A DNA stretch of 64,000 nt, from NCBI RefSeq assembly GCF_014898055.3, contig NW_023604295.1:93325591-93389590 (forward strand), read 5' to 3'. Below are positions 1 to 9,399 of the stretch, in pieces. Position 1 is the stretch's first letter. Every line of letters begins with the position of its first letter. The stretch comes from Talpa occidentalis. Lineage: Eukaryota; Chordata; Mammalia; Eulipotyphla; Talpidae. The position numbers were made by a program, and so were the translations under genes. The notes under the pieces were generated by a model. The model was not told the origin of the DNA. It was given only the letters and a program-made list of their open reading frames with translations, and did no database searches.

Positions 1-156
1 AATCTCCTAACTCGTCTTGAGAACAGTATCTCTTCCACCCGAATCCTTGAAGATGGCTATCACCACTGCAGTCCTCTTTGTTCATCTCTTTAGATATGGG
101 CAGTCTAGGCCAAACAGATTTTCCATTCAGTATTAGGATCCGAGTTATCATTTTTA

Positions 157-235
157 CTGCAGAAGTTATTGCAAACTTGATTCCACATGCTCCCTGCAGA
201 AGTTATTGCAAACTTGATTCCACATGCTCCCTGCA
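157..235. repeat. 37-bp tandem duplication
   Basis: Two adjacent 37-bp units (157-193 and 194-230) are identical by eye, and the next 5 bases restart the unit. Unit starts read CTGCAGAAGTTATTGC. The identity indicates a recent local duplication. A second short direct repeat, CTTGACAAGAG, follows at 238-248 and 266-276. Confidence 0.9.
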
Positions 236-286
236 CTTCTTGACAAGAGTTCATTTGTGTCAATCCTTGACAAGAGGTCCAAAGGT

Positions 287-611
287 GGGCCTCCCTGGTG
301 GCACAGCAGTTGAGCACTGGGCTGTGAAGCTGTTTGCAGCCTTTGCAGCACCAGTTCGATCCCCTGCCAGGCGGTGAGGGTCCCACATGGCGTACAGACC
401 TCTCCTACTGCTCCCACTGCTCCCCTCAGCAGTGTATTTCATCAATCTGCCTGTTCTGCTCTCTGCTCTGGCTCTGGTGAATTTTCTCACCCTCTCGCAT
501 TTCTGACTGTACCCAGTGCTTGTATACTACACTTGATCTTAGCCAAAAGGCCAATAAGCGATTACCCAGTGCTCGTATAAATAAATAAACAAATCTTTAA
601 AAAAAAAAAAA
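287..611 (+). mobile_element. tRNA-derived SINE, type A, interrupted by a U2 fragment
   Basis: The tRNA-like head starts GGGCCTCCCTGGTGGC and has a B-box-like GGTTCGATCCC equivalent near 355. It is followed by the family body (CTCCCCTCAGCAGTGTA) and an AT-rich tail ending in an A-run. The 10-bp target duplication GTCCAAAGGT lies at 277-286 and 612-621. The tail is split by a 38-nt U2 snRNA piece (525-562). The element is non-coding and depends on LINE-1 enzymes for movement. Confidence 0.93.
525..562 (-). pseudogene. 3'-truncated U2 snRNA retropseudogene (5' ~38 nt only)
   Basis: Read on the minus strand, this begins ATCGCTT, then carries GGCCTTTTGGCTAAGATC and AAGTGTAGTAT, which is the 5' end of spliceosomal U2 snRNA. 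The canonical CTCGGCC is changed to TATTGGCC, two substitutions. The rest of U2 (Sm site, stem-loops III and IV) is absent, so it cannot act as an snRNA. It sits in a SINE tail between copies of a 15-bp duplication, TACCCAGTGCTTGTA at 510-524 and the same with one change at 563-577. There is no poly(A) tail. That pattern fits a tailless retropseudogene produced by LINE-1 priming on a truncated RNA. Confidence 0.88.
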
Positions 612-621
612 GTCCAAAGGT

Positions 622-1734
622 ATTTGTATTTAAAAACTGTGCACAAGAACTTCATTTACATGTCACTAATTCCTGGACATTGTTGAGATTTTCTTGGTGT
701 TTACAATGGCATTAGAAAAGTTGTCAATCAACTTCCAGTTACTAGACACATGAGGGTTAAGCAAAAAGATTGGGAGCAGAAAATTATCAAATCTGTTGAT
801 TTCCTTATGGCCTCAGAGGTACACTGTAAGCTGAAAATAACCATGGAAAAAAGTCAAAAGCCATATGGATGATAATTTTAAGGAAATAAGGCAGGCCCAC
901 ACACAAAGTGTCATAAAGATTAATACTAAACTGAAGTTCATCTTTCACTAAAGATGATGCCTTGGGAGAATCAATGCAGTTATAGAGAAAGGAAAATTTA
1001 TTTTGCATTTCTAGTATGTCATGTTTTGCTTTAATACAGTAAAGCTTAGTTGCAATTTCCTTGTTATGTGAAATATCTTGAGTTTGCTTTCAGCCCTTGT
1101 GACACATATGACCTATGATATTGTGATTTGAGGTTGAATGTACCCTGAATAGGATAAACTATAATTAGTGGCCTTCTTCAATTTCATGGAGAAGTAAAGT
1201 TGAGGTTAATTTTAGAAACTGATATCTTTACTAAAGTACCTAGTATAAGCTTGTCTAAAATATTTTTGTTTTGATTTTCATATGAAAAAGAAAACCAAGC
1301 CTGAAGTTTTCATTATACATTCAAAGAGTGGAGATTATTTGCGTTTTGTGGTAAACCACATTTTTAAATATTTGACATTCAATGTTTTACTGGCATTTTA
1401 AAAATCCTGGCATAAATAAAAAGCAATGCTATGTCCTACTAGGGGAAATCAATTGGTTATGTTGTCGGGAAGGGAGAGCAGAGACTTCCTTCCTGATTTT
1501 GCTCAACTATATAAAAACATGGTGATCTCTCTGGTTTCCCACAATTCTGTAATGTTGTGATGCTAAGATTCTGTCACAAACTCCCCTCCCACCGCCACCC
1601 ACATCTCTTATCTGGTTTAATGTTCTCTCTATACTTTGCTTTTCACTGGCATATAAAGTCTTTAGATCTTGTTCTTATTTAGAGTAATAATTTTCATAAA
1701 TGCATCTGCTTGTATGTAAGGTTTCCTTTCCAGT
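622..1734. other. No gene recognised
   Basis: AT-rich sequence with no long ORF, no repeat family I can name and no RNA gene. A CCACCGCCACCC patch near 1590 is the only local GC-rich spot. Confidence 0.6.
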
Positions 1735-2714
1735 TGCTATGGATTGAATTGTCTCCCCCAAAATCTGAATATTGAAACCTAGCTCCCAGTATTTTAGAAT
1801 ATGACCTTAACTGAAAATCATGCAGATGTAGCTAGTTAAAACGGAGTGTAATCGTGAGCGCTAATTCAATATGACTGATTATAAAGGGTAACATGAACAC
1901 AGAGACAACATGCATCAAAGTGTCAGAGGTGGGCTGAGCCAATGAGTGGCCCTGCAGACTATACCCCCAACTCCGTACTGTGGATATCTCAAGCACTGCG
2001 CTTTATTCCTCCTAACATAGCAGGAGCCTGTCTTCCTGACCAGGGAGCTGCTGGGAAGGAGGAAAAAGCAGCACAGACATGCTGAGTGGAGAGAAGGAAT
2101 GTAAGCAGCAAAGACAGAAGGATCTTGACCCCTGCTGCTTCATGTGGAAGTGCCTCTGGTGGGAGTGAAGACTTCAGAGGCATCTCAGGCTTCCACAGAC
2201 AGGGCAGGAGCCCTGATCTCTGATTGTGTTTGATCATCTGACCCCATCCTGACTTTTATGTGGGAAACCAGCTCCAACTGTATGTTCCACTTGTTGGCCA
2301 ATAAATCTCCCTTCTTCTTTCTCTCTCTCCTTCCCCTCTATCCTTTTTGCCTTCCCTATGTTAACAAAATATTTTATTAAACTCTTTTTTTATTTCTCTG
2401 TTTGTAGGTCTTGTCCTTTGTCCTTTGTATTTGAGTGTAAGGGTGAGGACTCACAACTGGGCATTTACCTTCATTTATTCCCACGTTTGTTACTTTTAGA
2501 AGGAAGAAATTGCAAAGAGACATAGGAAGAAGAGGCCATCTAAAACCCAAAGTGAGAGACCTGGAACAGATTCTTCCCTCACAGTCCTTGGAAGGAATCA
2601 ACCCTGCTGACACTTTGATCTTTGATTTCCAGCCCCCAGAACTGAGACTAATTTCTATTATTTAAAACATTCAGGTTTCATGCTTTGTTATAGCAGCCAA
2701 GAAAACTAATATAC
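1735..2714 (+). mobile_element. MLT1-like (MaLR) LTR, split by a later LTR
   Basis: The left part (1735-1920) opens TGCTATGGATTGAATTG, typical of MLT1 LTRs, with the family's GAATATGACCTTA and CAATATGACTGATTATAAA segments. The right part (2513-2714) carries GGAACAGATTCTTCCCTCAC, GAAGGAATCAACCCTGCTGA and the terminal AAACTAATATA. The two halves are contiguous in the MLT1 model, so the 593 bp between them is an insertion. Divergence is high, as expected for an old element. Confidence 0.75.
1921..2512 (+). mobile_element. Probable solitary LTR inside the MLT1-like LTR
   Basis: The insert starts TGTCAGAGGTGGG and is flanked by CAAAG at 1916-1920 and 2513-2517, an apparent 5-bp target duplication (4 bp AAAG is also possible). 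It has an AATAAA at about 2301-2306 followed by CTCCCTTCTTCTTTCTCTC, a poly(A) signal plus pyrimidine-rich U5 style seen in class I endogenous retrovirus LTRs. There are no internal retroviral genes. The right terminus is not a clean CA, so the exact end is uncertain. Confidence 0.55.
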
Positions 2715-3030
2715 CATTAATAAGTATCACAGAATTTCCTAATTAAATCTAGAATTCTAGAACTTCACTTAAACCACATTACATTTAATATTCAAGTCAT
2801 TTTCAACTCAAAATTTCCTTAATTTTAAAGCATGTGTTTCTATACAAATCACATCCTCATCTCAGTTCTTCTTCTGATTCCCCAGTCCTTATTTGTAATG
2901 CTATTTCTGAACATTTTCACTTCCATTTTCTTTAAAGACAACAGCCAGAAATAATTGTAAAGCCTGAGCTTTAATGCACTGAGTTTCTGTTTCCTTATTT
3001 GCAAAATGCTTTAAAAATTATCACACAGGA

Positions 3031-3299
3031 GACTCCCTGGTTACACAAGGGGTTAAGATGCAACCTATGGAGCTGTCTGCAGCTTCTGCAGCGCAGGTTC
3101 GATCCCTGGCCGGCCAGGGAGCTACCCACATGGCACAACAGACCTCTCCTGACTTGCCCACTGCTCCCCTCAGCAGTGTCTTTCGGTCAATCTGCCTGTT
3201 CCGTTCCCTGCTCTCTGGTGAATCCTCTCACCCTCCACCCCCGCACCTCTGGCCTGTGCCCCAGCTCTTGTATGCATGAATAAATCTAAAAAAAAATGA
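3031..3299 (+). mobile_element. tRNA-derived SINE, type B
   Basis: The head reads CTCCCTGGTTACACAAGGGG with B box GGTTCGATCCC near 3092. The 3' part carries the type B signature CACCTCTGGCCTGT and TTGTATGCATGAATAAATC. A short A-run leads into the repeated flank CACACAGGA (3022-3030 and 3300-3308). Confidence 0.9.
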
Positions 3300-3629
3300 C
3301 ACACAGGATTGTTTTGAACACTAAAGTAAATAGAATATTGACATTTGATTTGCTACCAAATTTCTGTCATTTGCAAAAACATCTCATAATTCACAGAATT
3401 GTAACAACTGCTTTTGTGACAACAGATTTTAAATGGACATCTCCAGAAATGGAAAATAATAATATCTCAATCTTTATCCTCTGCCATCACGGATGTTCAA
3501 GGGTCATCACCATATCATGAAGTTCATCTTCATGTTCTTACCTCTCTCACACAAGCAGGGAAAACATTCCTGTAATTTTTCCTTATCATCTTGACATCTA
3601 ATTACCTAGAGAAGTTTAGTGTTAACTGT

Positions 3630-4048
3630 TGTAGGGTAAGGAAAAATGTCAGGCTTCTCTGCCCTCCCGCCATCAGGATAGATGATGGATCCTTGAGGTC
3701 CTGAATGCATGCCTGATGGCGGGCACCTGGAATAGGGTGTGGGCATAGGTAGATGGGATTCACCTGGGCTGAGACTGCTTTTAAGGGCGGCATCACAGGG
3801 ACGCCAGCAGAAGCCAAAGAGAAGCTGAAAGAGAAGCAGAGAAGCAAAGAGAACAGCCCAGATAGTGAGGATTTGCTGGGGGCTGGGAGGACTGCCAGCC
3901 TCCTGGCCTCCCAGCACCCCTGCCTGCCATATGCCTGGTGAACCCCAATAAAAGACCTGCAAAAGCCACTAAGGACTCTGACTTCTCCTTTACCCAGTCT
4001 GCATGGGATCCTAGAAAACCTGCACCGTGTCCATTCCTACCCCTTACA
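3630..4048 (+). mobile_element. 5' LTR of a non-autonomous LTR retrotransposon
   Basis: This LTR starts TGTAGGGTAAGG and ends CCCCTTACA (TG...CA termini). It carries a TATA-like CTTTTAAG at 3777-3784, which is a plausible U3 promoter, and AATAAA at 3947-3952, which is a plausible poly(A) signal. It repeats at 5286-5730 in the same orientation. The 5-bp flank ACTGT (3625-3629) recurs right after the 3' LTR. The 5' copy is 419 bp, shorter than the 3' copy because about 27 bp are missing near 3840-3860. Confidence 0.9.
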
Positions 4049-5285
4049 ACTGGCGTAAGTCAGCAAGATGATCCATGCAGACAGGTATTGGAGCCCTCCG
4101 AAGACCTGGAGGGACTAAGGAGTAACAGGCTGTTTGCCTGTGACGATGCTGGAGGCGCCATGGCGGCACAGAAGGTGGATACGGTCTGGGAGCTGCGGGA
4201 CGAGACCTCGCATGGAGGAGGAGATGCCCGAGAGGACCAGCCAATGACCCCGAGAGGACCAGCCAATTACCCCTGAGGAAGCAAGAATTGTAGGGAAGAG
4301 AGGACCACGATTCGGAGCTCACCAGTGCTGATGGCAGAGAGAGGCATAATAGACTTGGACCGATGGACTCGGACTGATGAACTTGGACTGACAATCCCGC
4401 CAGAAGGCGGAGGACCTTGGCAGGTTATGTTTTTTTTTTTTTTTTTTTTTTTTTTTTGAGAATCTGGGGCTGGCCAGTGGGCCTTGATGACCAAAAGCAG
4501 CCTGTGTATACCCAGCAGCCAGGCAGAGGAGAAAAGCCAACTGAGAAGGCAAAAGCTGGTGCTGATGCTAACTTTGGGAAGCCTTGAGCAGCTATTAAGC
4601 AGCCTAAGTATGCTGAAGACCTGTGAGTCTCGTAAAATCACCTGTGGGTGATGCCCTGCTCATTGTTGAGTGAGTGTGAGGAGCTGAGGAACCTGTCCTT
4701 GGGGGACGGGTGGGGAATATGGCTTGGGGTGGAGCCCAAGCCAAACAGGGAACCCGAGAGAGGCTGCATGTAGAGTTTGGATCCCCGACCCATGTGCTAG
4801 TGCAGTGGGTTGGCCTGAGTGCAGGGGTCTGCGAGTCACATTGGTGGCTATGAAGGCCAAATATTGGAGCGACTGCAGACAGAAACCCTGAGGGTTGGCG
4901 ATTACCCCCAACAGAATAGAATCGCCAATCCCAGAGTGAGTGCATCCTGGGAGTGGATGCTGTGTGTGGCTTGTAGCCGAGACTACAGCCAGAGAAGGCC
5001 AGGAAGTCTGACAGCTCCTGGCGTGTTACAGTAGATGCCGTGAGTGGTTCCCCTCCCTCATATGAGCAGTGCCTTCGGCAGCAGATTTGGTGGCTCATCT
5101 GCTGGTACCAATAATTGTCTTTTGCCACTAGGTTGATGCCCTGTCTGGACTTATTTGTGTTCTGTTGTATTTTGTTGTTATATTGTGATGTATTTGCTCT
5201 TGTGGGCCATGGCTGCATTGTTTATGTTTGCTAAGAAAATTGTATATATGAAGACTATATGGCAGAAAACCTTGAGGGGGTGGAC
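4049..5285 (+). mobile_element. Internal region of the non-autonomous LTR element (non-coding)
   Basis: These 1.24 kb between the LTRs contain no recognisable gag, protease, pol or env domain. TGGCGTAAGTCAGCAAG begins two bases after the 5' LTR, where a tRNA primer-binding site should lie, but I cannot match it to a particular tRNA. Just upstream of the 3' LTR, GAGGGGGTGGAC (5274-5285) is a plausible polypurine tract. A 28-base T-run lies at 4430-4457 and a short tandem (GAGAGGACCAGCCAAT, twice) near 4233-4267. Stop codons interrupt every frame. A short hydrophobic stretch near 5150-5225 could be a decayed envelope tail, but that is speculation. Movement would need enzymes supplied by another element. 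Confidence 0.8.
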
Positions 5286-5730
5286 TGTGGGGTAAGGAAA
5301 AATATCAGGCTTTTCTGCCCTCCTGCCATCAGGATAGATGATGGATCCTTGTGGTCCTGAATGCATGCCTGATGGCGGGCTCCTGAAATAGGGTGTGGGT
5401 ATAGGTAGATGGGATTCACCTGGGCTGAGACTGTGCTTTTAAGGGCGGCGTCACAGGGACACCAGCAGAAGCCAAAGAGAAGCTGAAAGAGAAGCAGCAG
5501 AATGAACAGAAGAACAGAGAAGCAAAGAGAACACCAGACAGCCCAGATAGTGAGGATTTGCTGGGGGCTGGGAGGACTGCCAGCCTCCCGGCCCCCCAGC
5601 ACCCCTGCCTGCCATATGCCTGGTGAACCCTAATAAAAGACCTACAAAAGCCACTGAGGACTCTGACTCCTCCTTTACCCAGTCTTCTGGATCATAGAAA
5701 ACCTGCACTGTGTCCGTCCCTGCCGCTACA
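5286..5730 (+). mobile_element. 3' LTR of the non-autonomous LTR retrotransposon
   Basis: This is a direct repeat of 3630-4048, starting TGTGGGGTAAGG and ending GCCGCTACA. The TATA-like CTTTTAAGG starts at 5436 and AATAAA is at 5632-5637. It is followed immediately by ACTGT (5731-5735), matching the 5' flank and making a perfect 5-bp target duplication. It holds extra GAACAGAAGAAC- and CACCAGACAG-type sequence relative to the 5' LTR. The two LTRs are otherwise close in sequence, so the insertion is fairly recent compared with the MLT1 copies nearby. Confidence 0.9.
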
Positions 5731-5735
5731 ACTGT

Positions 5736-6771
5736 GAACTTGAAGATTTTACTGAGCATTTCATGCTCCTGATGACTTATACAAACTATAAGTAAAGTCA
5801 GTCTTGCAATAATGCCCAAAGTGGAGCCTCCAAACCTGAATGCTGGCAATGAGTTACAGATGTGTGGAGACGCAGGTGCTTAAGGGTAGCCTTGCCCATG
5901 TAGGTGAGTTGATAGTGACAATACTGCTATTTTCTATAGGTGTTATGTGAGGAATATTTGGATTTAATTCTGTTCAAACCACTGTATTATAAAATGGGTT
6001 TGTGCCTTAACTTTTCCTTTCCATAAACTAGGCAACTAGCTACTAGCGGAGAGTGAAGTAATTATGTGTGTGTGTATTCTATGACTATTTTTAGCACCTT
6101 CAGCAGAGAACACTTTCAGATGTGTTACAGTCATGACAACTGAGAATCATAGGAAAGATAAAATTCAACATGTGAAGAATCAATTATATGAACAAATCAA
6201 TCAGAAGTGAAGGTCGAAGAGTTTGTATGAGGTATCCCTGTCAGATCTCAATTGCTGAAAATATTGTATGTTGATCATGTGGAACTGTTTGTTATGGAAC
6301 CCGTGTACATTTAAAGCCTGAAAATGTTACTTTGACTTCACATTGAATAGATATTCTTGGTTGCCATTCCAAAAGGTCACCTCAATTAATGAGTATTTTA
6401 TTTAATTAATCCTAACCAGAACAAAGCTTTCTGAAAAGTTAAGGAGTTTCTGCTTAGTTAAGAACTTTTCTGTCTAAAACTCATGGAGGGAAAAGGGGGT
6501 TGGTAGTGGGGATCATTTAGTGGAAAGATAAGAATTCCTAGGGCAAAGGAGAAGGCCAACACATTTGTTAGGAATCTAATAACCTAGACAGAGGAGTGAC
6601 AATCTCATTCAATTGTTTGGAACCCAAACATCTCAAAGGAAAGTCACCTGTCAGATGACATAGTAAACAAATAGAAAAATGAAGGACCAATAGGCAGAGA
6701 GAGAAAGAAGAGAGAGAAAAATATGCAAATGCAAGAACAAAAGGGCTAGTGAAGGAAAACACTAGGCCAGG
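5736..6771. other. No gene recognised
   Basis: Unique AT-rich DNA. I see no repeat family, no structured RNA and no credible exon. Confidence 0.55.
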
Positions 6772-6782
6772 CAATCCAATTA

Positions 6783-6783
6783 T

Positions 6784-6835
<52 letters not shown>

Positions 6836-7097
6836 TTATTTATTCATTTATACAAGCACTGACTACAGTCAGAAGCGCAGGAGGGTGAGAGAATTCACCA
6901 GAGCTAGAGCGGGGAGCAGAACAGGCAGAAGGACAGAAGTACACTGCTGAGGGGAGCAGTGGGCGGCAGGAGAGGTCTGCACGTCATGTGGGACCCTCCT
7001 CTGGTGACAGGGGAGCAGCCGGGGATCCAATCGGCACTGCAGAGGCTGCAGGCAGCTTTGCAACCCAATGCTCAACCGCTGCGCCACTGGGGAGGCC
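6783..7097 (-). mobile_element. tRNA-derived SINE, type A, with tetranucleotide tail
   Basis: The minus-strand head ends at GGGGAGGCCC (7089-7098) and the body includes CACTGCTGAGGGGAGCAGTG. The 3' tail has grown into a tetranucleotide array at 6784-6835. The flanks share CAATCCAATTA (6772-6782 and 7098-7108). Confidence 0.92.
6784..6840. repeat. (TATC)n microsatellite in a SINE tail
   Basis: About 13 consecutive TATC/TCTA units followed by TTTATTTATTCATTTA. The array lies exactly where the AAATAAATAAAT tail of the SINE should be, so it probably arose by slippage in that tail. Confidence 0.95.
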
Positions 7098-7214
7098 CAA
7101 TCCAATTAATTTTTTATTGTAATGTATGCCGCTATGTGAAGAGAGCTCCTATAATACCAGTGACACAATTCTGTTTGAAATAAAAAAAAAAAGAAATTGA
7201 GGGTGAGGGTGTTC

Positions 7215-7255
7215 TGTGTGTGTGTGTATACATATATATATATATATATATGTGT
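7215..7255. repeat. (TG)n(TA)n microsatellite
   Basis: A short TG run continues into an alternating TA run ending TGTGTTATC. It is a simple-sequence repeat with no associated gene. Confidence 0.9.
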
Positions 7256-7411
7256 TATCTATGCATGAAGAAATCATATAATTATTTGGAAAAACCATTA
7301 TGATATATATCTGTTATTGTGATTTTGCATTGTGTCAAGCAAGAAATTGAAGCATATATGCATTATGGGGTAGGGTCATAAGGGAGAGGGCATTAAAGAG
7401 AAAAGACTTTT

Positions 7412-7726
7412 GGGCCTCCCCAGTGGCGCAGCGGTTGAGCGCTGGGTTGCGAAGCTGCCCGTGGCCTCTGCTGCGCCGGTTCGATCCCCGGCTGCTCCCC
7501 GGCCACAGGCGGAGGATCCCACATGGCGCGCAGACCTCTCCTGCCGCCCGCCGCTCCCCTCAGCAGTGTACTTCGGTCCTTCTGCCTGCTCTGCTCCCCG
7601 CTCTGGCTCTGGTGAATTCTCTCACCCTCCTATGCTTCTGACTGTACCCAGTGCATGTATAAGCAAGCAAACAAACAAATAAATAAATAAAAACATGTGT
7701 CTATTTAAAAAAAAAATTAAAAAAGA
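7412..7726 (+). mobile_element. tRNA-derived SINE, type A, well preserved
   Basis: A near-consensus copy with A box region TGGCGCAGCGGTTGAGCG and B box GGTTCGATCCCC, family body, and tail of AAACAAATAAATAAATAAA. Target duplication AGAGAAAAGACTTTT lies at 7397-7411 and about 7729-7743. CpG sites are largely retained in the head, which suggests a young copy. Confidence 0.95.
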
Positions 7727-8108
7727 AAAGAGAAAAGACTTTTTTGAATAACTTATAAGATGATGACCCAGTCCTCTGAGACTGACATCTGATCTAAGAT
7801 GGATTTTTTCAATACCAACTTTTGTGGGAGTATTTGATTCTTCTTTACCAACTCCTTTTACAATAACAGTAATGAAGAGGACTCAAGTGTCATTTTTGGT
7901 CTAAGAAACCACAGACAGGCCCTTGTGGGGCTATGTCAACCCAAAAATATTTTTAATGGATTGTCTTTCAAAACCACTCTTAGCAGGCTCCTTCCAGCTG
8001 GTGGGTGAGGTTCCCCTTAGGACTTCTATTTGTGGAAGGATTCAGTTATCCTACCCCAATAGATGAGAGCACACAGCTGTCCCATATTCTCTAAAGGAAA
8101 TCTTTCTT

Positions 8109-8381
8109 GGGCCTCCCCCGTGGCACAGCGGGTTGAGAGCAGCGCTGTGAAGCTGTCCGCAGTCTCTGATGCAGTGGTTCGATTCCTGGCCGACCAGGGA
8201 GAAACCCATATGGCGTGGCAGACCTCTCCTGCCTTGCCCACTGCTCCCCTCAGCAGTGCTTTCATACCACTTGCCTGTTCTGCTCCCCACTCTGTCTCTG
8301 GTGAATTCTCTCACCCTCCCATGCCTCTGACTGTACCCCACCTATTGTACAATTAAAAAAAATAACAAATCTTAAAAAAAT
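8109..8381 (+). mobile_element. tRNA-derived SINE, A/B intermediate
   Basis: Head GGGCCTCCCCCGTGGCACAGCG with the variant TTGAGAGCAGCGCTGTGAAGCTG, B box GGTTCGATTCC. The repeated flank AAAGGAAATCTT (8093-8104 and 8382-8393) marks the target duplication. The head variant GCAGCGCTGTGAAGCTGTCCGCAG is shared with 28021, 37257 and 44748. Confidence 0.93.
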
Positions 8382-9399
8382 AAAGGAAATCTTCCTCATT
8401 AGTTTTCTACTTTTATGCTTTTATAGTTAGAGATGAGTGATCATCAATATGACAATATCACTTTAACCATTTCTTAGCACACCTTGATACCGTTTCATAC
8501 TTGGCAACTATTGCATTATCTCTGGCACTGGAGACTTTAACAACAATGAGACAAAAAAAAAAAAAAAGTTCTACTAGTTTAGTAGGTTGCTCATTTTAAG
8601 CATATTTGAGGTTAAATATGATTTGTATCAACTTTTTTTTGTTTTAACATAACGAATATCATCATATCCGTTTTTCCCTCCATCCTTTATTAACTCCCTT
8701 TTTATCAAAATAGAACTTGTTAAGCAGCTGTTCTCTGAAAACATGAAATTTTTAAGAGTGACTCAAGGGAAAAAATGCACTAAACTCAGCTCTTTCCTAT
8801 TCCTTATACTAGGTCTTCAAACAAATGAACAAAACATATAACTTAATCAATGTGAACAGAATTATAACTTTCCAGTGTATCTTTTATTATAAAACAACAG
8901 AACAAATTTGCACTTCTGTCTAGTTTATAAAGATCACTAGATGAACTGAGGAGAAACAATTTTCCCTATTATTATGTAATAAGATGCAATTCTCTGATGC
9001 AATTCTGCCTTCAGAGATCTCACAGTTCTGAGTCAGGTGTAGGCCTTTTGTTATGATGATTAATACAAGTTTGGTCTGTGGCTTTTACTTAATCTTAAAT
9101 CCCTTTAAAAATCACTTGACAAAAAGGAAATTGATGGTCGATAGGCTCTGAAGGAGAGGAAAAAGTAGGGAGTAACCACTTAATGGGTAAGAGGTCTTAT
9201 TTGGGAATGATGAAATTGGCTTGAAACTAGACATAGGTGGTGTTCTATAATGTTCTACAGTACAACTAATACATATCATGGAATTTTTCAATGTAAGATG
9301 ATTAATTTTAGGTTATATGAGTTTCATTTCCATAAAAGGGTCTTTATAAGAACAAATCAAAACTATTAAACATACAAAAATTCAGGGAAAAAATGAACT

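Noticed and set aside
300..365. tRNA gene (A box, B box present)
   Set aside because: The tRNA-like head cannot fold as a complete tRNA and belongs to the SINE. The same holds for all other copies.
78..377. Open frames over SINE heads and bodies (here and at 7410, 8063, 13591, 17763, 52974, 59216 and others)
   Set aside because: They translate the same SINE sequence repeatedly (for example AAPVRSPA, LSSVFRS) and are shared artefacts of one repeat family, not genes.
3606..3962. 118-codon minus-strand frame, and similar at 5255-5602 and 4604-5218
   Set aside because: They lie antisense in LTR and internal sequence of the LTR element. The two LTR frames are the same repeat, and none shows a known domain.
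3938..4276. Plus-strand 112-codon frame starting in the 5' LTR as a possible gag
   Set aside because: No matrix, capsid or zinc-knuckle pattern is visible, and it crosses the LTR boundary and the likely primer site.
6784..6840. CRISPR-like array
   Set aside because: It is a pure tetranucleotide repeat with no spacers, in a mammalian SINE tail.
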